Source of the DNA: Endobugula sp047636495
GTDB taxonomy: Bacteria; Pseudomonadota; Gammaproteobacteria; Pseudomonadales; Cellvibrionaceae
Assembly (NCBI GenBank): GCA_047636495.1
Contig: JBLILH010000008.1
Coordinates: 41,544-105,543, forward strand
DNA: 64,000 nt
Direction of reading: 5' to 3'
The notes below the pieces were generated by a model. It was not told the DNA's origin and made no database searches. It saw nothing but the letters and a program-made list of their open reading frames with translations. Below, one piece after another: positions 19,395-27,684 of this stretch (position 1 is the first letter of the stretch; every line of letters begins with the position of its first letter). Made by a program: the position numbers and the translations under genes.

Positions 19395-19838
19395 CTATAA
19401 CGCCAAAGTCTGCATGCCTTCAGGCATGACTTCGTCGTCTATAGGCGAATCAATGTAACGAGTGAACTCGTCTTCGCACCATAACTCTAAGCTTTTCCCC
19501 TGACCCACAAGCATTAATTTTTTTTCCATTCCAGCGTATTCACGCAACGTCGGTGGCAATAATACTCGTCCATTAGCATCCAATTCTAAAGGGGATGCAT
19601 GGCCTATCAATAATAGTTTGGCTCGGCGAGAAACCTTATTAAAACTTGGCAAGGATTCTATTTTGGGGAGAATCTCCTGCCACTGCGCTTCAGGAAATAC
19701 ATGTAAGCAACGGCTTTCAGTATGCGCAGTCACCACAATACGGCCGCCGCAAACTTCTTGCAGCAACTCACGCACGCGGGTGGGAATAGCTATTCGCCCC
19801 TTCGCGTCCATATTGATTGAATGACTACCTAAAAACAT
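19395..19838 (-). CDS. mraZ: Transcriptional regulator MraZ
   Basis: First gene of the dcw cluster. It encodes a SpoVT/AbrB-like DNA-binding protein with two tandem domains in 147 residues; each begins with the pattern seen in MDAKGRIAIPTRVRE and LDANGRVLLPPTLRE. In E. coli MraZ represses its own promoter by binding TGGGN repeats. Matching 10-bp-phased boxes lie directly upstream here (19843-19907), so autoregulation is plausible. The start is close to the proximal box. Confidence 0.97.
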   Translation of the reverse strand: MFLGSHSINMDAKGRIAIPTRVRELLQEVCGGRIVVTAHTESRCLHVFPEAQWQEILPKIESLPSFNKVSRRAKLLLIGHASPLELDANGRVLLPPTLREYAGMEKKLMLVGQGKSLELWCEDEFTRYIDSPIDDEVMPEGMQTLAL

Positions 19839-19842
19839 ATCT

Positions 19843-19907
19843 ACCCACTAAGCTCCACAAAAACACAAGGCCGACCTTAAAAAACCACAATTTTCTACTT
19901 TTTCCCA
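19843..19907 (-). promoter_or_regulatory. Candidate MraZ operator: 10-bp-phased TGGGN-like boxes
   Basis: On the minus strand a pentamer recurs every 10 bp from 19907 down to 19843: TGGGA, TAGAA, TGGTT, AGGTC, TGTGT, TGGAG, TGGGT. E. coli MraZ is known to bind three TGGGN repeats separated by 5 bp. The first and last boxes match that consensus and the inner ones are partial. The array lies between the predicted transcription start and the mraZ start codon. Confidence 0.5.
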
Positions 19908-19916
19908 CATTGTCAC

Positions 19917-19944
19917 ACTATATTCTTCCCTGAATCAAAGTCAA
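19917..19944 (-). promoter_or_regulatory. mra (dcw) operon promoter
   Basis: On the minus strand the -35 TTGACT (19939-19944) and the -10 TATAGT (19917-19922) are separated by 16 bp. This is the best sigma-70-type match upstream of mraZ, about 70 bp before the start codon. It would drive at least mraZ, rsmH and ftsL onward. Confidence 0.65.
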
Positions 19945-20203
19945 TAGAAGTTGTCGGGAAATGAGATGAAAACCCAAGTATTTGTCGCTAAAATGTTGCT
20001 AAAAGACGAGACATTGTAGAAAGGGAACAAGCAGGAGAAATAAAGGCAAGACTAAACAGTGCAGTACAAGCATATCTTAATGTAGTTTATTAAGAGTCGC
20101 CGCACTTGTTTATATAAAGAGAAGGTTTGAGAGGTGAAAAACAGATTGAATTTACTTTGTGCCCATATATTCTGTTCTTACATATGTTGAAAAAGTAAAA
20201 ATT
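19945..20203. other. mraZ-rnpB intergenic remainder
   Basis: About 260 AT-rich bases between the mra promoter and the 3' end of the RNase P RNA. I see no coding region, strong hairpin or repeat. RNase P RNA transcription must end or be processed within it. Confidence 0.3.
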
Positions 20204-20612
20204 GGAGTTGGCCTGTAAGCCGGGTTCTGTCGTGGACAATCATTCATCTACGATGCATGTCACCATACATCTTTAGCAATCTACCCGGATCCGGCGCGGG
20301 TCACGCCCTATACTAATAACAGTAAGTGGATCCCTATTTGATCTTGCTCCGAGTGGGGTTTACCTAGCCACAAACTGTTACCAGTTGTGCGGTGCGCTCT
20401 TACCGCACCATTTCACCCTTACCTGCTTTGGTAAACCAAGCCAGGCGGTTTATTTTCTGCTGCACTGTCCGTAGGCTCACGCCCCCCAGGCATTACCTGG
20501 CACTCTACCCTATGGAGCCCGGACTTTCCTCTTAGTGCCGCCTTAGATAACCAAATTGAATACACAAAATGAATACCCAAGCAAAACATAAAGCGATTGC
20601 CGAGCCAACTCC
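20204..20612 (-). ncRNA. rnpB: RNase P RNA (bacterial type A)
   Basis: Catalytic RNA that cleaves the 5' leader of tRNA precursors. Universally conserved blocks can be read on the minus strand: GAGGAAAGTCCGGGCTCC near the 5' end, then AGGGTGAAATGGTGCGGTAA and AAGAGCGCACCGC in the middle. ATGAATGATTGTCCACGACA and GAACCCGGCTTAC lie near the 3' end. The terminal P1 helix is formed by GGAGTTGGC (20604-20612) and GCCAACTCC (20204-20212), which fixes both ends and gives 409 nt. An open reading frame over its 5' half is spurious. Between dcw and rsmI this is the same place as in Pseudomonas. Confidence 0.97.
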
Positions 20613-20620
20613 GGAGCGGA

Positions 20621-20648
20621 AGATAACGGCTACGCAATATTATTACAA
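20621..20648 (-). promoter_or_regulatory. rnpB promoter
   Basis: On the minus strand TTGTAA (20643-20648) and TTATCT (20621-20626) are separated by 16 bp. The expected transcription start falls at the 5' end of the RNase P RNA P1 helix (20612), which supports the call. Confidence 0.55.
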
Positions 20649-20717
20649 GCTTTTTAACGGTTCTTTGTTCCTGTTCCTTGTGCTCGCATCGCATCAACCA
20701 ATGACATTAAGGTTCAT

Positions 20718-21584
20718 CTAAGGCTCTTCATTGCCGCGAACAGACAGCGTCCATTGGTACAGGTCACGTTTTTTTAACCCCGTGACTTTAGCGGCAATCG
20801 TTGATGCCACTTTGACTGACACATGGTCTAACAATATCTGCATTAATTTTTCGGCATCTTCGGTAATTAATGGCTGATGATCCACTACTTTTTCAACGCC
20901 TTTAACCAGCACAACAAACTCACCCCGCTGTTGATTTCTATCAGACTGAACTTGCTCTCGTAAGGGTTCAATTTCACCCGAGAGCACGGTTTCGAAGGTC
21001 TTCGTTAACTCGCGCGCCAGAACAACATAACGCTGAGCTCCTAGCACGGACTGTAAATCATTCAAGCTATCGACAATGCGATGGGGCGACTCGTAAAAAA
21101 CAACGGTTCGCTGCTCTTTTAGCAACGCACTAAAAACATTGCGCCGAGATATTGATTTGGCAGGTAAAAAACCCTGAAAGATAAACTCGTTACAAGGAAG
21201 ACCTGATACCGACAGCGCCGCGATAACCGCACACGCACCAGGAAGAGGGACGACGTTCACACCCCGACTTCTAGCTAAGCCGACTAACTCATAACCTGGA
21301 TCGGAAATAAGTGGAGTACCCGCATCAGAAATAAGTGCTACTGACTGACCATCCGCTAATAGCGTTAAAATCTTCTCCAAACGCTGTTCATTGCTATAGT
21401 CGTGGTAAGCGATAAGCCGGGTAGCAATGCCAAAATGTTGTAGTAACTTGGTACTATGACGGGTATCCTCAGCTGCAATAACATCAACATTGTGGAGTAC
21501 CTCTACTGCCCTAGAAGAAATATCCCCGAGATTACCGATAGGGGTAGCAACAACGTAAAGCACACCCTGCGTTTTATTAGTCAT
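20718..21584 (-). CDS. rsmI: 16S rRNA (cytidine(1402)-2'-O)-methyltransferase
   Basis: SAM-dependent enzyme of the tetrapyrrole-methylase fold that 2'-O-methylates C1402 of 16S rRNA, the same nucleotide modified by RsmH. Signatures are LYVVATPIGNLGDIS, AAEDTRHSTKLL, LISDAGTPLISDPGY, LPGACAVIAALSVSGLP and VFYESPHRI. I place the start at the ATG at 21584 (MTNKTQGVLYVV); an upstream TTG would add two residues. It is divergent from lpoA with only about 28 bp between start codons, as in E. coli. Confidence 0.97.
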   Translation of the reverse strand: MTNKTQGVLYVVATPIGNLGDISSRAVEVLHNVDVIAAEDTRHSTKLLQHFGIATRLIAYHDYSNEQRLEKILTLLADGQSVALISDAGTPLISDPGYELVGLARSRGVNVVPLPGACAVIAALSVSGLPCNEFIFQGFLPAKSISRRNVFSALLKEQRTVVFYESPHRIVDSLNDLQSVLGAQRYVVLARELTKTFETVLSGEIEPLREQVQSDRNQQRGEFVVLVKGVEKVVDHQPLITEDAEKLMQILLDHVSVKVASTIAAKVTGLKKRDLYQWTLSVRGNEEP

Positions 21585-21612
21585 AATCAAAAAAACATCC
21601 TAGAGAAGAAAC

Positions 21613-23604
21613 ATGCTATTGAAACATATTATTCGCTTTACTATACGCATTAATAAAACATTCTCACCGCTGTTTTTAACGGTCTTTATACTGTTTATCG
21701 CCGCGTGCACGTCGCCCACAAAAACGGCAACGAAAGTCGATTTACTGACTAACGGATACAGCTTACACGAGCTTATGGCTCAGGCCGTCGCTGTCGACAA
21801 GCAAGCTTCACCGCAAAAAGACAGCGAACTACTCACTATTGCCGAACGCTTAATAACTATTGGAGCCTTCATGCAGGCCGAAGTAGTCATCGGCCGCATC
21901 GATTTTTTATCTCTCAACAACATTCAGTTAGTTCGCTACGCACTCAATGCAACGGATATATATTTGCGTAACCAGTCGTTAGCTCCTGCCTTACTATTAC
22001 TTGATAACAGCACCCTATCTGCAGCCATTGACCGACAAGCCAGCATTGAACAACAACAACAGTTTTATCGTAATAGTGCATCAATACATCGCGCATCAGG
22101 GAACATTCTTGCGAGTGTTGAGCAATACAGTATTCTTGGTACACTTTTTTTAGAGCCCGAGGCGTTACAACGTAACAACGATACACTATGGAAATACCTA
22201 TCGACTGTAGACGATCAAGAGTTATCTCGGATGTTTTTCTTTGCTAACAATGACGTCCTTAAAGGATGGTTCGAACTAGCAAAAACCATGAGTTCGTCGC
22301 AGAATAACATAGCCACGCAATCTCAAGTTCTCGACAGCTGGCGAGTTAACTACCCGCAACACCCGGCGAACCTTTACCTGCCGACCAACTTACGTCTACT
22401 ACAACAATTACTCGCTGAGCAGCCCCAACATATTGCATTATTACTGCCGCTTGAAGGGAAGCTAGCGAAAGCAGGCCAAAGTATTCGCGACGGTTTCTTT
22501 GCCGCATATTACAAAAATGAAGACCGCCTGAATGATTCGCCCGCTATACGGCTCTACGACACTAGCGCTAATGAAATAGGTAAAGTGTATCAACAAGCCG
22601 TTAGCAATGGCGCTGACCTCGTTATCGGCCCTCTATCTAAAGAAAATGTACGAATACTATCTCAATCACTCATGTTAAGCACCCCTGTGCTAGCGCTCAA
22701 CTATATCGACAATGACGCTATGTTAACCAGCCCCACTGCCATTACTGTTACGCCGTATGATAACAATTCGCCTAGCAACGATGACATACCAGTGATAAAT
22801 ACACCCAAACAAACCCCGTTGAAAATATCACCGCCGTTTTATCAGTTTGGCCTATCGCTAGAAGATGAAGCGATACAAGTCGCTGAAAAGGCCTGGGAGG
22901 ACGGACACAGACGCGCGCTTATTATTTCTTCTCCTGCAGACTGGAGCTTACGCGCAACGCGTGCCTTTACTCAGCGCTGGCAAGCACTAGGCGGCGCCGT
23001 CGCCCAAAGCACTACACTGGATAAGGCAGAAACATACGCTGAGAATATTCAACAGGCACTTCACATTGATCAAAGCAAGGAAAGAGCCTCAGCACTAGAA
23101 CGGCTATTTGGTCTCAACTTAGAGTTTGAACCGCGACGCAGGCACGATGTAGGTATGATCTTTTTGGTTACTCGTGCAGCAGAAGGAACACAGATAAAAC
23201 CAACGCTGAACTTTTACTACGCCAGTGATGTGCCGGTGTATGCCACCAGCCAGCTGTACTCCAGCACAAATAGCAAAAGCAAGAACATAGATCTTAATGA
23301 CATCAAGCTGACCATTATGCCGTGGCTAATACGAAATGACATACCAGAAAAAAATACTCTTAGTGAAAACGGAGAGATAACCCCGGATTATGAAAAGCTC
23401 TATGCCTTGGGTGTTGATAGTTTTTTGCTTTACTCACGACTATCTCAACTATCACAACTATCACAACTTTCGTCTCAACACCTCTATGGCGCCACCGGCA
23501 AGCTGAGCATTAGAAACAATAACCGTATTTATCGACAACAGCTGTGGGCACAAATGATTAACGGCAAACTGCAGGAACTAGGGCAAGACAGCATCGACTA
23601 TTAA
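21613..23604 (+). CDS. lpoA: Penicillin-binding protein activator LpoA (LppC family lipoprotein)
   Basis: Outer-membrane lipoprotein that reaches through the periplasm to stimulate the bifunctional synthase PBP1A. A signal peptide ends in the lipobox IAAC (Cys about residue 31). An N-terminal helical TPR-like domain (about 40-250) is followed by a substrate-binding-protein-like domain. That second domain is seen in HIALLLPLEGKLAKAGQSIRDGF, GADLVIGPLSKENVRIL and a late GATGKLSI. It is 663 residues long. A run of LSQ repeats lies near the C-terminus. Order lpoA-yraN-diaA-dolP matches E. coli. Confidence 0.94.
   Translation: MLLKHIIRFTIRINKTFSPLFLTVFILFIAACTSPTKTATKVDLLTNGYSLHELMAQAVAVDKQASPQKDSELLTIAERLITIGAFMQAEVVIGRIDFLSLNNIQLVRYALNATDIYLRNQSLAPALLLLDNSTLSAAIDRQASIEQQQQFYRNSASIHRASGNILASVEQYSILGTLFLEPEALQRNNDTLWKYLSTVDDQELSRMFFFANNDVLKGWFELAKTMSSSQNNIATQSQVLDSWRVNYPQHPANLYLPTNLRLLQQLLAEQPQHIALLLPLEGKLAKAGQSIRDGFFAAYYKNEDRLNDSPAIRLYDTSANEIGKVYQQAVSNGADLVIGPLSKENVRILSQSLMLSTPVLALNYIDNDAMLTSPTAITVTPYDNNSPSNDDIPVINTPKQTPLKISPPFYQFGLSLEDEAIQVAEKAWEDGHRRALIISSPADWSLRATRAFTQRWQALGGAVAQSTTLDKAETYAENIQQALHIDQSKERASALERLFGLNLEFEPRRRHDVGMIFLVTRAAEGTQIKPTLNFYYASDVPVYATSQLYSSTNSKSKNIDLNDIKLTIMPWLIRNDIPEKNTLSENGEITPDYEKLYALGVDSFLLYSRLSQLSQLSQLSSQHLYGATGKLSIRNNNRIYRQQLWAQMINGKLQELGQDSIDY
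23440..23475 (+). repeat. 9-bp tandem repeat inside lpoA
   Basis: Four 9-bp units (CTATCTCAA, CTATCACAA twice, CTTTCGTCT) encode LSQ-LSQ-LSQ-LSS. Copy-number change would stay in frame and lengthen or shorten a surface loop of LpoA. Confidence 0.8.
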
Positions 23605-23642
23605 TATCGCATAACCCCCACTCTCTGGAAAAGGATTTCTTG

Positions 23643-24011
23643 ATGACAAACAATGACATTGGTAGTCGAGCAGAAACCGCAGCGCGGTATTTCTTGTGCT
23701 CTAACAACCTAGAGTTTATAACCAGTAACTATTCGTGCCGACAAGGTGAAATTGATTTAATTATGCTGGATAATGAGCAGTTAGTTTTTGTTGAGGTGAA
23801 ATACCGGAAGAGCCGTCAATTTGGGCCTGGGTTTGACCATGTAACACCCAAAAAACAACAGCGAATCGTCACTACAGCTCGGTATTATTTACACCAGCAC
23901 AAACTTACGGAAAAGATAAGCTGTCGCTTCGATGTTGTCAGCGTCGAACCCATGAGCAACCAATTGCCGGGCGACTTTTGTTTCAAATGGTTTAAAAATG
24001 CTTTCGTTTAG
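23643..24011 (+). CDS. yraN: UPF0102 / YraN family protein
   Basis: Small protein of unknown role with a restriction-endonuclease-like fold. The family pattern is visible: G..AE..AA..L near the N-terminus, then the GEIDLIMLDNEQLVFVEVKYR core carrying the Asp and Glu-Val-Lys residues. An R..TA.YYL segment follows. The ATG at 23643 has an AAGGA site 8 bp upstream; a TTG one codon earlier is less likely. It gives 122 residues. It lies between lpoA and the SIS gene, as in E. coli. Confidence 0.92.
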   Translation: MTNNDIGSRAETAARYFLCSNNLEFITSNYSCRQGEIDLIMLDNEQLVFVEVKYRKSRQFGPGFDHVTPKKQQRIVTTARYYLHQHKLTEKISCRFDVVSVEPMSNQLPGDFCFKWFKNAFV

Positions 24012-24084
24012 CGTTTAATAGCGCTTGAACTTAATAAGAAGCTGTAAAAAGCTTATCCCCCTACTCACTGACGTTATATAACCT

Positions 24085-24675
24085 ATGTTTGAAGAACGTA
24101 TATATAAAATATTCCAAGCCAGTGTTGACGCTAAAATACAGTGTAGCGAGCAACTCCTGCCTCATATCGTAGAAGCCAGCACCATGATTGTTGAGAGCTT
24201 ATTAAACGGCAATAAGCTGCTAAACTGCGGTAACGGCCCATCTGCCGCCTTAGCCCAGCTCTTTACAAATAACTTAATCAACCGCTTTGAAAGGGAGCGT
24301 CCTAGCTTACCCGCAATAACCCTGGGCTGTGATTTAACAAATGTCACATCAATTGCTTATGAAAGTAGCTTTAATGAAATTTTCGCTAAGGAAATTCGCG
24401 CGCTTGGCAACCCCGGTGACATACTCGTTATACTGTCCTCTAGCGGTAACCCCTCCAACCTTCTTCAGGGTATACAAGCTGCCCACGAACGTGGGATGCG
24501 TGTCGTCACATTAAGCGGTAGGGACGGGGGCAATTTATCATCATTACTAGACGCCGACGATAAAGAATTACTGGTGCCTATCGACTCACGTTCTCGCATA
24601 CACGAGATTCATCTACTGATTCTATTCTGCCTGTGTGATTTAATTGATGAACAGCTATTTAGCTCGACAGAATAA
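24085..24675 (+). CDS. diaA: SIS-domain protein, DiaA/GmhA type
   Basis: A 196-residue sugar-isomerase (SIS) domain protein. Visible features are the KLLNCGNGPSAALAQLF loop, the ILSSSGNPSNLLQGIQAA phosphosugar-binding loop and the helical N-terminus. In E. coli the gene at this position encodes DiaA, a tetramer that binds DnaA and helps initiate replication; the paralogue GmhA makes heptose-7-phosphate for LPS. Position between yraN and a BON-domain lipoprotein favours DiaA, but enzymatic GmhA activity cannot be excluded from sequence alone. Confidence 0.8.
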   Translation: MFEERIYKIFQASVDAKIQCSEQLLPHIVEASTMIVESLLNGNKLLNCGNGPSAALAQLFTNNLINRFERERPSLPAITLGCDLTNVTSIAYESSFNEIFAKEIRALGNPGDILVILSSSGNPSNLLQGIQAAHERGMRVVTLSGRDGGNLSSLLDADDKELLVPIDSRSRIHEIHLLILFCLCDLIDEQLFSSTE

Positions 24676-24706
24676 GCCTATAACATTTGAACAATCAGGA
24701 AAATAC

Positions 24707-25276
24707 ATGAAACTATACACACGTCTCACGCTAGTCACGACATTGTTATATGTGTCTGCATGTACAACAATTATAGATAGTGCTACCAACCAGCCCATAG
24801 AAACCGACCCTGGGGAACGATCATTCGGCACATATCTTGATGATCAACGGCTTGAGATTATTGCTAGCGTTAACATCAACAAGGCAGATCCTGACCTGCG
24901 ACTTGCACATATTGATGTCACCAGCTTTAACAACGTTATATTATTGACAGGGCAGGTGCCTACCAATGAACTCAAATTATTAGCCAAACTGACCACCGAC
25001 AAAGTCAACGGCGTAAAAAAAGTGTATAACGAACTACAAATCAAAGGTAATACCGCTCTCTTGGTTAGGACCAATGATTCCTGGCTTTCAACCAAAGTAA
25101 AGGGCGTTTTTATAGCTGACGACATTATTGATAGCTCAAAGGTAAAAGTCATTGTCGAAGATGGTGTTGTTTATTTAATGGGGCTACTCACTCAAACAGA
25201 GGCGGATTATGTGGCTAGCGTCGCAAGTAGCATCACAGGCGTTCAAGAGGTCGTTAAAGTCTTTGAATATATTTAA
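24707..25276 (+). CDS. dolP: BON-domain lipoprotein, DolP (YraP)-like
   Basis: Outer-membrane lipoprotein with two BON domains (about residues 45-115 and 120-188). In E. coli DolP binds anionic phospholipid and supports outer-membrane integrity. I choose the ATG at 24707 because a CAGGA site lies 7 bp upstream. It gives a short signal peptide (MKLYTRLTLVTTLLYVSAC) with the lipobox VSAC. An upstream ATG at 24644 would add 21 residues and destroy the signal peptide. It is the last gene of the lpoA run and is followed by a terminator. Confidence 0.88.
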   Translation: MKLYTRLTLVTTLLYVSACTTIIDSATNQPIETDPGERSFGTYLDDQRLEIIASVNINKADPDLRLAHIDVTSFNNVILLTGQVPTNELKLLAKLTTDKVNGVKKVYNELQIKGNTALLVRTNDSWLSTKVKGVFIADDIIDSSKVKVIVEDGVVYLMGLLTQTEADYVASVASSITGVQEVVKVFEYI

Positions 25277-25297
25277 TATTATGTAAATCGCACATAC

Positions 25298-25324
25298 AAA
25301 AAAAACGGGGTAACCCGCTTTTTT
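25298..25324 (+). terminator. Intrinsic terminator after dolP
   Basis: CGGG-GTAA-CCCG stem flanked by a run of A on the left and six T on the right, 22 bp after the dolP stop. The A-tract lets it also act on the opposite strand, but no minus-strand gene ends here. Confidence 0.75.
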
Positions 25325-25541
25325 GCATGTCATTAGTGTTTCCTTCCTCCTAGCTGCCGACTCAATAGTATCCGCCCATAGATAACTCGCCACCAAAAAA
25401 ATAATTAGACGTTAACTTGTTGAAAAAAATTGAACTTAGCTGAAAAAATAGCAGGTTAGTTGTTACACCGGCGGAAAACCCAGCTTATAAATCCTAGCTA
25501 CTCTACATCTATAAACGGCTCAACCGCGAGGGGAAATAAAA

Positions 25542-25667
25542 ATGGCCCTTCCTATTGATGAATGGGTGCGACTAGGTGTCAGCGCTTACTTACTACAAAC
25601 TAGACTATCTTGTCGCGCAAAGATGGCTGTTTGTATTTTTTCACAGCAGAGTCCTATTTACGGATGA
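25542..25667 (+). CDS. Possible 41-residue small ORF, unknown function
   Basis: The 398-bp gap between dolP and the YIP1 gene has one short ORF with a good ribosome-binding site (GAGGGGA, 8 bp before ATG). It begins MALPIDEWVRLGVSAYL and ends QQSPIYG. I do not recognise it. It could be a real small protein, the 5' remnant of a lost gene or chance; the strong RBS is the only positive evidence. It runs toward, and stops 8 bp before, the end of the convergent YIP1 gene. Confidence 0.25.
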   Translation: MALPIDEWVRLGVSAYLLQTRLSCRAKMAVCIFSQQSPIYG

Positions 25668-25674
25668 GCACTAG

Positions 25675-26292
25675 CTAGTCAACATAAACCGGACCGACAC
25701 CCATATTCCACATAATCACTGCTGCCACACGCACTACAACCATCATCACCAGACCTACCGTTACTACCGAGCTGGCATACATGAAGGCTCGGTCTTTATC
25801 GATATTCATTAAAATGGGTATACCTTCGTATATTAGATACACCGAATAAGCACCCGCTATACCGGTCGCAATTGCATTAACCCAGATATCAGGGTATAAA
25901 CCAAAGATGCCCACTAAAAAAACCGGTGTAGTAATATAAACGGCAAGAGCCGTACCCTCGTAGTGGCGTTTTTCTTCTGGGTCTGTAACGCCATAAGTTT
26001 TGGCCATAAAGTTAATAAACTCACCCAAAATAAACACACCCAACATTAGAGCAACGTACGTTAAGCCGACCAGCTCCAATGCACTTCGGGCAGTAAGCCT
26101 GACCGCGTCGCCACCACCCACACTCCAGCCCACCTGAGTAACACCCACATAAAAACAAATGGTAGGAATCAATGCGAGTAACGGCACGTGACTCAGAAAG
26201 ACCTGTTTAAAAGAATGCTTCTCGTTGCGAATAGCTTTCCACTCACTATCAGGGTGCAACATAATACCTAAGGTATGCTCTAAAAATGCCAT
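25675..26292 (-). CDS. YIP1 family inner-membrane protein
   Basis: A 205-residue protein with a short cytoplasmic N-terminus (ending HPDSEWKAI, typical of bacterial YIP1-domain proteins) and five predicted membrane segments. Hydrophobic stretches are seen near residues 35-55, 70-90, 115-135, 140-160 and 175-198. The function of bacterial members is not established. It is monocistronic here, downstream of sspB on the same strand, with a 150-bp gap. Confidence 0.8.
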   Translation of the reverse strand: MAFLEHTLGIMLHPDSEWKAIRNEKHSFKQVFLSHVPLLALIPTICFYVGVTQVGWSVGGGDAVRLTARSALELVGLTYVALMLGVFILGEFINFMAKTYGVTDPEEKRHYEGTALAVYITTPVFLVGIFGLYPDIWVNAIATGIAGAYSVYLIYEGIPILMNIDKDRAFMYASSVVTVGLVMMVVVRVAAVIMWNMGVGPVYVD

Positions 26293-26442
26293 TGTTGAAC
26301 CTCATTATTTTTTTATTGGTTGGGTGACTATTATTAACCACCTCACAATTATTCATGACAAAGAAAAATATCGCCAATAAGAAATAGGAATAAGTAATGC
26401 AAAAAAACTACCAAAGAGGAATGAAAATCAGACTTCTAAACG

Positions 26443-26877
26443 TTATTTAACCACTTTTAAACTTGGCCGTTTTTTGTTGCTAGAGATAGGGGATATTGAC
26501 GCGCTAGCCGAACTGGGCACGGGAGAAGGAGACGAAGGAGGAGGAGTAGTGATCTCTGGCTCTATTTCGAAGATCATCCCCTGCTGATTTTCTTTTGCAT
26601 AAATACCCATTATCGCTGCGCAAGGAACGAAAATATCGGTGGGTACACCACCAAAGCGAGCGCTAAAAAATAGGTTATTGTCTTCTAAAGAGAACTCATT
26701 AACGGCGGAAGGTGAGATATTGAGCACTATCTGACCATCTGGGTTAACATGGTCCAGAGGTACGGATACTCGGTCATGAAGAGCATTAACCAACAGATAT
26801 GGCGTGCACTGGTTATCAACAATCCAATCATACAGTGCGCGCACCAAATAAGAGCGACTAGAACTCATTGTAGACAT
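26443..26877 (-). CDS. sspB: ClpXP protease specificity-enhancing factor SspB
   Basis: Adaptor that delivers ssrA-tagged proteins to ClpXP. It has the folded substrate-binding domain at the N-terminus (RSYLVRALYDWIVDNQCTPY, LNISPSAVNEFSL) and a flexible Pro/Ser-rich linker. The C-terminal ClpX-binding tail is RPSLKVVK, nearly identical to the E. coli tail. It is 144 residues long and lies directly downstream of sspA, as in other gammaproteobacteria. This placement shows tmRNA-tag quality control is retained. Confidence 0.96.
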   Translation of the reverse strand: MSTMSSSRSYLVRALYDWIVDNQCTPYLLVNALHDRVSVPLDHVNPDGQIVLNISPSAVNEFSLEDNNLFFSARFGGVPTDIFVPCAAIMGIYAKENQQGMIFEIEPEITTPPPSSPSPVPSSASASISPISSNKKRPSLKVVK

Positions 26878-26908
26878 ATCATACCCTGCAAAAGATCAAT
26901 ATTATTAC

Positions 26909-27541
26909 TTAAGCTCTCATTTCCCGCTCAATTTCAGTCAGGCTTTCCTGAAAGGCTTCACGTGCAAACAACCTTTCCATGTAATCATGTAGAGGTTTGG
27001 TCTGGCGCGTATTAGGCAGCTTGACACCAAAATGTTCCAGACGCCACAGCACAGGAGCGAGGCAACAATCAACCAACGTAAATTCTTCACTCATAAAGAA
27101 TGGTTTTTCATCGAATATAGGCGCCACTGTAGTCAAACTTTCTTTTAACTCTTTCTTAGCAGTAGCTACCGCTTCGGCGTCATTGTTAGCGACGATAATG
27201 TCGACCAAGGGAGACCAGTCTTTTTCTATCCGGTGCATCCATAAGCGACTTTGGGCGCGGGTTACAGGATAAACCGGTAGTAAAGGAGGATGGGGGAATC
27301 GCTCATCTAAATATTCCATCATTACTTTTGACTCATAAAGCACTAAGTCTCGATCAAGCAACACAGGAAGAGAATTATATGGCGTTAACTCACACACTTC
27401 TTCGGTTAATTCTGTGGGGTCGATATCTTCTAAATCGTAAGTCACCCCTTTTTCAGCAAGCACGATTCTAACACGATGACTGTAATGATCCTGAGCATCA
27501 GAAAAATACGTCATTGATGAGCGTTTGGTGACAACACCCAT
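26909..27541 (-). CDS. sspA: Stringent starvation protein A
   Basis: GST-fold RNA polymerase-associated protein that affects transcription in stationary phase and acid stress. The 210-residue sequence shows the thioredoxin-like N-terminal domain (KRSSMTYFSDAQDHYSHRVR) and the highly conserved YLDERFPHPPLLPVYPVTRAQ block. The helical C-terminal domain follows. It is the first gene of sspA-sspB and follows a terminator after the cytochrome bc1 genes. Confidence 0.96.
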   Translation of the reverse strand: MGVVTKRSSMTYFSDAQDHYSHRVRIVLAEKGVTYDLEDIDPTELTEEVCELTPYNSLPVLLDRDLVLYESKVMMEYLDERFPHPPLLPVYPVTRAQSRLWMHRIEKDWSPLVDIIVANNDAEAVATAKKELKESLTTVAPIFDEKPFFMSEEFTLVDCCLAPVLWRLEHFGVKLPNTRQTKPLHDYMERLFAREAFQESLTEIEREMRA

Positions 27542-27605
27542 TGATACACCTCAAATAGTTGGTTTACATTACAGTTAGCAGTATATTTATCAATATACTA
27601 TCAGA

Positions 27606-27655
27606 AATAAAAACAGCTTTTTCACCTTCACGCATGTTTCCGTGTTGGAAAAAGC
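27606..27655 (-). terminator. Intrinsic terminator after the bc1 genes
   Basis: On the minus strand GCTTTTTC (27648-27655) pairs with GAAAAAGC (27616-27623), with an inner CACG/CGTG stem. It is followed by TGTTTTTATTT. It lies 30 bp after the cytochrome b/c1 stop and before sspA. Confidence 0.75.
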
Positions 27656-27684
27656 CGCGAGATCTTAACACAAAAAAATGCGTT

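Noticed and set aside
20419..20697. 92-codon minus-strand ORF
   Set aside because: It lies over the conserved 5' half of the RNase P RNA and its promoter; the RNA explains the sequence.
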